The position numbers and the translations under genes were made by a program. A stretch of 6,005 bases of DNA from Acidobacteriota bacterium (GTDB taxonomy: Bacteria > Acidobacteriota > Terriglobia > Versatilivoradales > Versatilivoraceae): the NCBI GenBank assembly GCA_028875135.1, contig JAPPFQ010000723.1, positions 1-6,005 of the forward strand, given 5' to 3'. Of the stretch, positions 1 through 5,261 are shown piece by piece (position 1 is the stretch's first letter; each line of letters begins with the position of its first letter). The notes under the pieces are model-generated. The model had not been told where the DNA came from. It was given only the letters and a program-made list of their open reading frames with translations, and made no database searches.

Positions 1-179
1 ATCTTGCTCCGGCCCACGTTGCGGAACAGCCGGGGGCCCACCAGGGCCCCCCCCGCCCCGATGATCACCATGACCACCAGCAGCTCGATGAGGGTGAAGC
101 CCCTCTGCCGCCGGCGCTTGGGCGAGTCGGCCGCCCCGCCCGGCGATGCGCGATCGGGTTCGATCCTTGGCTCCTTCAT
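1..179 (-). CDS. gspG: Type II secretion major pseudopilin GspG, N-terminal part (cut by window edge)
   Basis: This gene starts at ATG 179-177 and runs off the left edge, so only about 59 codons are visible. The product has a basic leader (KRRRQRG) followed by FTLIELLVVMVIIG, the prepilin peptidase site and hydrophobic helix of the type IV pilin/pseudopilin family. Cleavage is expected after Gly27, with the conserved Glu at mature position 5 (Glu32). The following GPRLFRNVGRSK resembles the stretch after the helix in GspG. GspG is the main subunit of the type II secretion pseudopilus, which is assembled from the inner membrane by GspE and GspF. The position directly after gspF supports GspG rather than a minor pseudopilin. 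The 27-residue leader is long for this family, but there is no internal Met to shorten it and a strong ribosome binding site precedes this ATG. A generic type IV pilin is the main alternative. Confidence 0.85.
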   Translation of the reverse strand, partial: MKEPRIEPDRASPGGAADSPKRRRQRGFTLIELLVVMVIIGAGGALVGPRLFRNVGRSK

Positions 180-186
180 TGCGTTT

Positions 187-194
187 CCTCCTCC
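187..194 (-). promoter_or_regulatory. Strong ribosome binding site of gspG
   Basis: The minus strand reads GGAGGAGG here, seven bases before the gspG ATG. It confirms the long-leader start of GspG and fits high translation of the major pseudopilin. It lies directly against a hairpin (194-220). Confidence 0.75.
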
Positions 195-220
195 CCGGAT
201 GCCTCCGGTGGACATCCGGG
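194..220 (-). other. Perfect 8-bp stem hairpin in the gspF-gspG gap
   Basis: CCCGGATG (194-201) and CATCCGGG (213-220) are perfect inverted repeats around an 11-base loop. In the mRNA the stem ends exactly where the gspG ribosome binding site begins. No T-run follows on the minus strand, so it does not look like a full intrinsic terminator. It could be a processing or stability stem, or a weak attenuator, between gspF and gspG. The structure is seen in the sequence; the role is inferred. Confidence 0.5.
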
Positions 221-238
221 CCATTCGACGTTCCTTCC

Positions 239-1453
239 TCAGACCGGCAACTCGTTGATGCTGACCATGGCCAGCACGGTGGAGATGACGATCCCCCCGA
301 TTACCAGGCCCATGACCAGGATCATGACCGGCTCGAAGAGGGCGATGAAGCTCTTGACCGCCGCCCGCACGTCCTTGTCGTAGACCTCGGCCAGCCGCAG
401 CAGCATGGCGTCCAGGCGCCCGGTCTCCTCGCCCACCTCGATGAGATGGACGGCCAGGGGCGGAAAGACTTCGGCCCGCCTCATGGGACGCGCCACCCCT
501 TCTCCCCGCTTGACCCCCTCGGCCACCGTGCGGATGGCCCGGGCGATGACCCGATTGCCGCTGATCTCCCTCACGATGCCCAGGGCCTGCACCAGGGGAA
601 CGGCGTTGTGCACCAGGGTGCCCAGAGTGCGGGAGATGCGGGCCATTTCCACCTTCTTGAGGATCTCTCCGATACCCGGGGTCCTCAGCTTAAGCCCGTC
701 CCACCACATCCGGCCCCCGGGGCTGGCCAGCAGGCGGGAGAAGCCCACTCCCAGTCCGCCCGCGACCAGCAGGAAGACCCACCAGTAGCCCTGGGTGAAC
801 CCGCTCACCGACAGCAGGATCTGCGTCGGCAGGGGCAGGGCCTGGCCGGCCTCCTGGAAGATCTCGGCGAAGCGGGGAATGACGTAGTTCAGCAAAACCA
901 CGATGGAGGCGGCCCCCACCAGGGTCAGCAGGGCCGGGTAGATGAGGGAGGAGACCAGGTAGCTCCTCAGCTCGTCGGCCGACTGCTGGAATTCCACCAG
1001 GCGCTCCAGCACCAGGGGGAGGGCGCCGCCGGCTTCTCCGGCCCGCACCATGTTGACGTAGAGCTTGGAGAAGACCCGGGGGTGGGCGGCCAGGCTGTCG
1101 GCCAGGGTCCTGCCCCGCTTGAGGTCCTGCAGGATCTCGTCGGCCAGGGCCTGCAGCTTCTTCTTGGCGGAGAGCTCCTTGCAGATGGCCAGGCTGCGAT
1201 CCAGGGGCAGACCCGAGTTGACCAGGGTGGAGAGTTCCTGGGTGAAGAACATTAGGTCGCGGGAGCCGATGCCGCCCGGCCTCCAATCGATCTCCATGTC
1301 CCAGATGCGCCGGCTGCGCCGCGTCCCCAGGTGGAGCGGGACCAGCCCCATGTCCTGCAGCTTGACCGCGGCCGCCCGGTCGGTGGATTCCTCCACCACC
1401 CCGTTGACGATCCCCCCATCCTTGCCGACTGCTCTATAGAAGAAGGTAGGCAT
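239..1453 (-). CDS. gspF: Type II secretion inner-membrane platform protein GspF
   Basis: The 404-residue product has the usual length for GspF/PilC. The N-terminus MPTFFYRAVGKDGG matches the family opening, so ATG 1453 is the natural start. Two T2SSF repeats can be seen: the first at about residues 68-193 (beginning FFTQELSTLVNSGLPL and ending near NYVIPRF) and the second at about 272-395. Membrane spans are likely near residues 168-192, 221-240 and 372-397. GspF is the polytopic platform protein of the type II secretion assembly complex and works with the ATPase GspE to build the pseudopilus. It is followed 59 bases later by gspG. PilC of type IV pili is the alternative, but the E-F-G order favours type II secretion. 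The bases before the ATG are AT-rich, come from the repeat end of the upstream island and contain no Shine-Dalgarno sequence, which is odd for an operon gene. Confidence 0.92.
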   Translation of the reverse strand: MPTFFYRAVGKDGGIVNGVVEESTDRAAAVKLQDMGLVPLHLGTRRSRRIWDMEIDWRPGGIGSRDLMFFTQELSTLVNSGLPLDRSLAICKELSAKKKLQALADEILQDLKRGRTLADSLAAHPRVFSKLYVNMVRAGEAGGALPLVLERLVEFQQSADELRSYLVSSLIYPALLTLVGAASIVVLLNYVIPRFAEIFQEAGQALPLPTQILLSVSGFTQGYWWVFLLVAGGLGVGFSRLLASPGGRMWWDGLKLRTPGIGEILKKVEMARISRTLGTLVHNAVPLVQALGIVREISGNRVIARAIRTVAEGVKRGEGVARPMRRAEVFPPLAVHLIEVGEETGRLDAMLLRLAEVYDKDVRAAVKSFIALFEPVMILVMGLVIGGIVISTVLAMVSINELPV

Positions 1454-1488
1454 ATTTATTTACATCGATGCACAGGATGCACAGGATT
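1453..1488. repeat. Left inverted-repeat arm of the GxxExxY island
   Basis: The arm has an AT-rich outer end (TATTTATTTA, 1453-1462), then CATCGATG (1463-1470) and two CACAGGATG-like 9-base units. Positions 1463-1487 are perfectly complementary to 2102-2126. The outer ten bases also pair with 2128-2137, with a single extra base on the right side. The first base of the arm is the A of the gspF start codon, and the arm contains the stop codon and last codons of the GxxExxY gene. Confidence 0.85.
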
Positions 1489-1920
1489 TTTTCTGGAAAT
1501 GGCTGGCTTGTAGTCCCGAACATCTGTGTTGCTTCGGGTAAAGCGTTTGAATTCAAGAGTGGGTTTGCCAAAGTTGATGAGCAGCCCTACCTGCATGCCG
1601 GTCCCGGTCAAGTAGTTGATGGTCTGGGCTGCATGTTCCGGGACGAGAGCTTTCACCGACTTGAGTTCGACCACCACCTTTTCTTCAACAACGAGATCGG
1701 CATAAAAGTCGCCAACCGGCTTCCCCCGAAAGAGGATCCTGACGGGCTTCTGAGACTGAACGGAAAGTCCCGCGTCAGAAAGAGCAATCATCATGGCCTT
1801 CTCATATACGGATTCTAAAAACCCGCTCCCAAGCTCATTAATCACCTCAAATGCACACGCAATAATCGGCCGAGTCAACTCCGCGTGCAGTAGTTTCTCA
1901 TCCTGCTTTACCTGCTTCAT
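1456..1920 (-). CDS. GxxExxY family protein (PD-(D/E)XK nuclease-like fold)
   Basis: The 154-residue product carries the signature that names the family, GFLESVY (Gly33, Glu36, Tyr39), preceded by the typical LTRPIIACAFEVINELG. A PD-(D/E)XK-type active site is visible: Asp75, then Glu85-Leu-Lys87 in VVVELKSV, followed by Gln99 and Tyr103 in QTINY. GLLINFG (112-118) is the usual last strand. All core residues are intact. The family (TIGR04256/PF13366 as I recall it) is widespread in environmental bacteria and has no established biological role; nuclease activity is only suggested by the fold. Both ends of the gene lie in repeats: the start region is made of ACAGGAT-like units, and the tail NPVHPVHRCK with its TAA is encoded by the left repeat arm. 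The ribosome binding site is poor (AGACAGG abutting the ATG). Base composition is more AT-rich than in the flanking secretion genes. Confidence 0.85.
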   Translation of the reverse strand: MKQVKQDEKLLHAELTRPIIACAFEVINELGSGFLESVYEKAMMIALSDAGLSVQSQKPVRILFRGKPVGDFYADLVVEEKVVVELKSVKALVPEHAAQTINYLTGTGMQVGLLINFGKPTLEFKRFTRSNTDVRDYKPAISRKNPVHPVHRCK

Positions 1921-1925
1921 CCTGT
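1901..1925. repeat. Degenerate ATCCTGT repeat cluster over the GxxExxY start codon
   Basis: TCCTGC (1901), ACCTGC (1910) and TCCTGT (1920) follow each other at 9- and 10-base steps on the plus strand. On the minus strand they encode the opening residues MKQVKQDE of the GxxExxY protein. The orientation is opposite to the left arm, so the gene is bracketed by inverted repeats of the same word. Confidence 0.6.
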
Positions 1926-1954
1926 CTATCCATGTTTTTTGTCTACACGGATGA

Positions 1955-1970
1955 ACAGGATATACAGGAT
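1955..1970. repeat. ACAGGAT direct repeat pair
   Basis: ACAGGAT occurs at 1955-1961 and 1964-1970, a 9-base step, preceded by a related ACGGATGA at 1947. It has the same orientation as the left arm and faces the 2057-2126 cluster, so these two clusters bracket a second, smaller interval without a gene. Confidence 0.65.
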
Positions 1971-2056
1971 TATTTTGGGAGTATTTTGGAGTGTCGGTTG
2001 TCCTTTAATCCCGGGCATCCGCGAATCCGTAGCGAATCATCGCCAGAGCCAGCTTG

Positions 2057-2137
2057 TCCTGCAACTACTTCCCGTCCTGTTAAGTCCTGTAAATCCTGTG
2101 CATCCTGTGCATCCTGTGCATCGATGTTAAATAAATA
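2057..2137. repeat. Right inverted-repeat arm: ATCCTGT array plus AT-rich end
   Basis: TCCTGT or close variants occur at 2057, 2075, 2085, 2094, 2103 and 2112, with steps of 9-10 bases in the last five. They are followed by CATCGATG (2119-2126) and an AT-rich end to 2137. Positions 2102-2126 are the perfect complement of 1463-1487. This arm has one more 9-base unit than the left arm, which suggests copy-number change by slippage. Read as protein on the plus strand the array gives repeated HPV, mirroring the C-terminus of the GxxExxY protein. Confidence 0.85.
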
Positions 2138-2185
2138 GTCCGTCTCGATTTATCCGCCCCGTCGCAGGCGTGGCTACCCCCACCG

Positions 2186-3880
2186 TCATACCTCCTGCGT
2201 CACCCGCACCAGTTCCTCCAAAGTGGTGATGCCGGTGCGGACCTTTTCGAAGCCGTCTTCGCGCAGGGTTCTCATGCCCTGTTGGCGGGCGTAGTGGGCA
2301 ATGACGTTGGAGGCCTCGTTGGCCACGATCATGCGGCGGACCTCCTCGTCGGGCTGCATCAGCTCGAAGATCCCCTTGCGGTTCTCATACCCCGTAAAGC
2401 CGCAGGCGTCGCACCCCTCGCCGCGGTAGAGGGTGACCTCGGAGCCGCCGTTGAGCGGAAACCCCAGGGAGTGCAGGCGGGACGCCTCCCCGGCGTAGCC
2501 CGTCTTGCAGCGCCGGCAGATGACCCGCACCAGCCTCTGGGCCAGCACCCCCACCAGGCAGGAGGCCAGCAGGTAGTTCTCCACTCCCATGTCGACCAGC
2601 CGGGTGATGGCGCTGGGGGCGTCGTTGGTGTGGAGGGTGCTGAAAACCAGGTGGCCGGTGAGGGCCGCCCGGATGGCGATCTCGGCCGTCTCCAGGTCGC
2701 GGATCTCCCCCACCATGATCACGTCGGGGTCCTGGCGCACGATGTGGCGCAGGCCGGCGGCGAAGGTCAGCCCGATCTGGGTGTTGACGTGGATCTGGTT
2801 GATCCCGTCCATCTGGTATTCCACCGGGTCCTCGATGGTGATGATCTTCTTGTCGGCGTGGTTGATGCGCTTCATGGCGCTGTAGAGCGTGGTGGACTTG
2901 CCGCTTCCCGTGGGTCCGGTCACCAGCAGGATGCCGTGAGGCAGGACCGTCAGCTTCTCCATGGAGCCCAGGATGTCGTCGGGGAAGCCCAGGCGCTTCA
3001 ACTCGAAGCCGCCGGCGTCGCTCTTGTCGAGGATGCGCATCACCAGGCTCTCTCCGTAGAGGGTGGGCAGGGTGGAGACCCGCAGGTCGATCTCCTTCCC
3101 CAGCACCTTGAGCTGGATGCGGCCGTCCTGGGGCAGCCGGCGCTCGGCGATGTTCAGCTTGGCCATGAGCTTGAGGCGGGAGATGACGGCGGCCCTCAGG
3201 CGGGTCGAGGGAGAGTCCATGGTGTGCAGGATGCCGTCGATCCTGTAGCGCACCCGGAAGTCCTTCTCGAAGGGCTCCAGGTGGATGTCGCTGGCGCGCC
3301 GCTCCACTGCCCGGGAGATCATCTGGTTGACCATGCGAATCACCGGGACCTCGGAGGCCATGTCCCGCAACTGCTCGATGTTCTCGGCAATGCCCTCCGC
3401 CTCCTCCGGAGCCTCCCCCGACTCCTGCACTGCCCCGTCCCACTGATCCGATCCCCCGTAAAGCCGCTCCAGGGCCTCCTCGATATCGGCTTCCCGTCCC
3501 AGGAAGACCCGGACCTCCAGCCCGGTGAACATGCGCAGGGAGTCCAGGGTGTCCTCGTCGGAGGGGTCGGCCATGGCCACCGCCAGCACCCCGTCCTGCC
3601 GGTCCAGGGGCAGGATCCTGAACTGGCGCAGGAACTTGGGCGAGAGCTTGTCGACCATCAGGGGAACCGCCGGAAAGTCCTCGGCCGGAACGAGCTCGGT
3701 CTCGTGCTGGTCCGAGAGGGCGCCCAGCAGGTCCTGCTCGGAGAGGTATCCCAGGTCCAGCAGGATGCGGCCGATCTTGTCGCGCCGCTCTCGCTGCAGG
3801 GCAAGGCCGTTCTGCAGCTCCGGGGGGGAGATCAGGTTCCGATCCATCAGGATGCGGCCGATAAGCTTGCGAGTCGCCAT
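2186..3880 (-). CDS. gspE: Type II secretion ATPase GspE
   Basis: The 564-residue product has the full architecture of the GspE/PilB hexameric ATPase. Residues 6-29 and 35-58 form two MshEN-like motifs with the 24-5-24 spacing of this domain, which binds cyclic di-GMP in some family members. The N-terminal domain continues to about 140, and a charged linker follows (143-170). The motor domain shows Walker A GPTGSGKST (322-330, Lys328), the Asp box ITIEDPVE (347-354), Walker B DVIMVGEIRD (386-395), and the His box GHLVFSTLHTND (409-420). Two CxxC pairs (Cys455/458 and Cys490/493) form the zinc-binding arm typical of GspE. It powers pseudopilus assembly at the inner membrane together with GspF. 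The start lies 10 bases after the preceding gene and has no clear Shine-Dalgarno sequence, so translational coupling is likely. PilB of type IV pili is the alternative; the following F and G genes favour GspE. Confidence 0.93.
   Translation of the reverse strand: MATRKLIGRILMDRNLISPPELQNGLALQRERRDKIGRILLDLGYLSEQDLLGALSDQHETELVPAEDFPAVPLMVDKLSPKFLRQFRILPLDRQDGVLAVAMADPSDEDTLDSLRMFTGLEVRVFLGREADIEEALERLYGGSDQWDGAVQESGEAPEEAEGIAENIEQLRDMASEVPVIRMVNQMISRAVERRASDIHLEPFEKDFRVRYRIDGILHTMDSPSTRLRAAVISRLKLMAKLNIAERRLPQDGRIQLKVLGKEIDLRVSTLPTLYGESLVMRILDKSDAGGFELKRLGFPDDILGSMEKLTVLPHGILLVTGPTGSGKSTTLYSAMKRINHADKKIITIEDPVEYQMDGINQIHVNTQIGLTFAAGLRHIVRQDPDVIMVGEIRDLETAEIAIRAALTGHLVFSTLHTNDAPSAITRLVDMGVENYLLASCLVGVLAQRLVRVICRRCKTGYAGEASRLHSLGFPLNGGSEVTLYRGEGCDACGFTGYENRKGIFELMQPDEEVRRMIVANEASNVIAHYARQQGMRTLREDGFEKVRTGITTLEELVRVTQEV
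2190..2197 (-). promoter_or_regulatory. Stranded Shine-Dalgarno sequence at the 3' end of gspE
   Basis: The last codons of gspE read CAGGAGGT on the minus strand, a near-perfect anti-16S match. The only nearby ATG overlaps the gspE stop one base away and opens a frame of about 20 codons with no recognisable product. The site looks like the former ribosome binding site for gspF, whose start now lies more than 700 bases away. This is an inference: the codons also simply encode Gln-Glu-Val. Confidence 0.35.
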
Positions 3881-3890
3881 TCGATCTTGC

Positions 3891-4523
3891 CTAGTACTGG
3901 CTGATCCGAACCTGGCGGACCAGCTCTTCCATGGTGATCTTCCCCTCCCGGTGGTCTTTGACCGATCCGGCCCTGGCCTTGAAGATCAACTGGGAGGGAA
4001 AGGGCCGTCCGGGGTCGGGCACGCCGTTGTAGAGGTGGACGATCACGGCCAGCGTGTGGTCGGGCTTCAACTGCTCCAACAGGGAGCCGTGTTCGGCCAC
4101 GGCCTGGCGCAGGTTTTCCTTGAGGCGCCCCACCCGCTGCAAGGCCGCCTGGTAGGCCTCCTCCAGCTCCTGGCGGCTGTAGGGAATGGAGCTGAAGGGC
4201 GTCAGAGGGCGGATGCGGTAGAGGCTGGCTTCGGTGGAGAAAACGGCCCCGTAGTCCTCCAGGTAGGCGCCCCTGGGGGCGCTGAGAACGGTGCTTCGGA
4301 CGTCTTGCCTCAGGGCGTTTTCGACGACCGCCTGGAACTGCTCGATCTGGCCTCGAAGCTGGAGTCGATCGATGGGGGTGGGGGGCGGAGTGGCCGTGTC
4401 GGGCGCGGCGCGGGCGTCAGGGGCCGGGTGCGTTCCGGCCGGGTTGACGGGTTCCGGGGCCGCCGGCCCGGCGAGCGCCCAGACGACCAACACGACCAGG
4501 ATTGAAAGGTGTTTCTTGCTCAT
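3891..4523 (-). CDS. Exported protein of unknown function
   Basis: I do not recognise the family of this 210-residue protein. Residues 1-22 look like a Sec signal peptide: Lys3-Lys4, a hydrophobic core (LSILVVLVVWALAG), and a likely cut near AGPAA. There is no lipobox Cys. Residues 23-50 are a Pro/Ala-rich linker. The folded part (about 52-210) contains a conserved-looking RGAYLEDYGAVFSTE (84-98), a helical stretch rich in Glu, Gln and Arg (117-150), and a beta-like LAVIVHLYNGVPD (158-170). It should act in the periplasm or outside the cell. It sits 39 bases after the anti-sigma gene and 10 bases before gspE, with a good ribosome binding site, so it is very likely in the same operon. A role as signal input for the anti-sigma factor or as an accessory to secretion is possible but rests on position alone. 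Confidence 0.8.
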   Translation of the reverse strand: MSKKHLSILVVLVVWALAGPAAPEPVNPAGTHPAPDARAAPDTATPPPTPIDRLQLRGQIEQFQAVVENALRQDVRSTVLSAPRGAYLEDYGAVFSTEASLYRIRPLTPFSSIPYSRQELEEAYQAALQRVGRLKENLRQAVAEHGSLLEQLKPDHTLAVIVHLYNGVPDPGRPFPSQLIFKARAGSVKDHREGKITMEELVRQVRISQY

Positions 4524-4529
4524 ATGCTG

Positions 4530-4535
4530 CTCCTC
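4530..4535 (-). promoter_or_regulatory. Ribosome binding site of the exported protein gene
   Basis: GAGGAG on the minus strand lies six bases before the ATG at 4523 and supports this start over later ones. Confidence 0.65.
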
Positions 4536-4562
4536 GATTTGCCTCCTGACAGCCCATCCGAT

Positions 4563-5261
4563 CTATCGGGCAACCGCATCCGCCGGGCCGGGGAGGTAGC
4601 GATCGGCCACCGAGCTGATCAGCACCTCGTTGCGGGCCGTCTCCCGGCGCATGGCCTCCTGAAGCTTCAACAGGTAGCCGATGTCTCCGTTCACCTGCCG
4701 CAGATCGACCGTCCGCTGCTCACTCCAACGGGACTGGACCCGCACCACGGCCTGCTGGAGCCGGGCTTCCCAGGTCTCCTCCAGTTGTCCGATCTGCCGT
4801 TCCACCAGGCGCTGGACCCGGGCCTCGACCAGGGCGGCCGAGTCGCCGGCGGGGGCTTCCTGGCGGAGGACAGGGGGAGAGAGCTCGGATCCGAAGGAGA
4901 GGCTGAAAGTTCCCTGGCCGATCTGCACGCGGGCGTCCAGAAAGGAGAGGGTCCCCAGGCAGACCACCAGGAAGGCGGCGGCCGCAAGGCCCAGCCAGGC
5001 CAGGCGGGGAGGTTGGCCCCAGCCCAACCCGAATCGGCCGGCAACGGCGGCCCTCCCCGGCAGACCGAAGGTCATGGGCTCGGGAATGGGTTCCTCGGGC
5101 CAGGCGGCCTTGAGGACCGAGGCCGTCCGGCCCAGCAGTTCCAGTTCCCGGCGGCAATCGGCGCAGTCGGCCAGGTGGTTCCGGAATTCGCCGGCCAGTT
5201 GGGGACGAAGTTCATCCCCGATCGCCTCGGGCAACAGTTCCCGGCAACGCTCGCAATTCAT
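4563..5261 (-). CDS. zf-HC2 anti-sigma factor, single-pass membrane protein
   Basis: The 232-residue product starts MNCERCRELL and carries the zinc-binding anti-sigma motif: Cys3/Cys6, then His29-x3-Cys33-x2-Cys36. This domain holds the partner ECF sigma factor inactive in the cytoplasm. A membrane span follows at about residues 87-108 (LAWLGLAAAAFLVVCLGTLS). The remaining roughly 120 residues should be periplasmic; residues about 143-215 are rich in Glu, Gln and Arg with heptad-like spacing, suggesting a long coiled coil. Its ATG overlaps the sigma gene's TGA (ATGA), and GGGAGG lies five bases before it, so the two proteins are probably made in matched amounts. A stress or envelope signal sensed outside the membrane would release the sigma factor; the signal cannot be deduced. 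Confidence 0.88.
   Translation of the reverse strand: MNCERCRELLPEAIGDELRPQLAGEFRNHLADCADCRRELELLGRTASVLKAAWPEEPIPEPMTFGLPGRAAVAGRFGLGWGQPPRLAWLGLAAAAFLVVCLGTLSFLDARVQIGQGTFSLSFGSELSPPVLRQEAPAGDSAALVEARVQRLVERQIGQLEETWEARLQQAVVRVQSRWSEQRTVDLRQVNGDIGYLLKLQEAMRRETARNEVLISSVADRYLPGPADAVAR

Larger units (their letters stand above)
1454..2137. mobile_element. Putative small repeat-bounded element carrying a GxxExxY gene
   Basis: An AT-richer island separates gspE from gspF, which normally adjoin each other. Its ends form a near-perfect inverted repeat of about 35 bases (1453-1487 against 2102-2137). It contains one complete gene (GxxExxY family) and four clusters of ACAGGAT/ATCCTGT words in alternating orientation, at 1463-1487, 1901-1925, 1955-1970 and 2075-2126. 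No transposase is present, and I see no target-site duplication next to the ends. The right limit could lie as far as about 2185, since 2138-2185 is also unassigned. That the unit moved in as a block is inferred from its position, composition and terminal repeats. The mechanism is unknown. Confidence 0.55.
1932..2185. other. Gene-free stretch between GxxExxY gene and gspE
   Basis: No credible gene lies in these 254 bases. Short plus-strand reading frames here merely read through the repeats (ending in VHPVHPVHRC-like peptides) and have no ribosome binding site. The stretch holds two repeat clusters in opposite orientation (1955-1970 and 2057-2126), a local tandem duplication TATTTTGGGAG/TATTTTGGAG at 1971-1991, and two GCGAATC words at 2021-2027 and 2032-2038. 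The last 48 bases (2138-2185) look like ordinary GC-rich spacer. Confidence 0.6.

Noticed and set aside
194..220. Intrinsic terminator after gspF
   Set aside because: The stem is good, but no T-run follows on the minus strand and gspG with a strong ribosome binding site follows at once.
146..1255. Plus-strand open frame of 369 codons
   Set aside because: It is antisense to gspF, rich in His, Gln and Gly, with no recognisable domain or ribosome binding site.
1920..1933. Alternative GxxExxY start at ATG 1933 (MDRQDEAGKAG)
   Set aside because: This frame stops after 11 codons and is not in frame with the conserved protein. It may be a relic of repeat slippage.
2057..2126. Possible CRISPR array
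   Set aside because: The units are 6-9 bases with 9-10 base periods and no spacers of CRISPR length; no cas genes are present.
1454..2137. Classical insertion sequence
   Set aside because: No transposase or DDE/HUH motifs are present, and no target-site duplication is visible. It is better described as a repeat-bounded GxxExxY unit.
1932..2138. Small plus-strand frames ending in VHPVHPVHRC or CASCASCAS-like peptides
   Set aside because: They are translations of the repeat array in different frames, with no ribosome binding site and no domain.
2155..2189. Short minus-strand frame starting at the ATG that overlaps the gspE stop
   Set aside because: It has only about 20 codons and no recognisable sequence, and the Shine-Dalgarno site is one base from the ATG, too close for normal initiation.
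2282..3904. Long plus-strand open frame of 540 codons
   Set aside because: It is antisense to gspE, and its composition (rich in Gly, His, Gln, Asp, Val) is typical of a GC-rich shadow frame. GspE has complete catalytic motifs.
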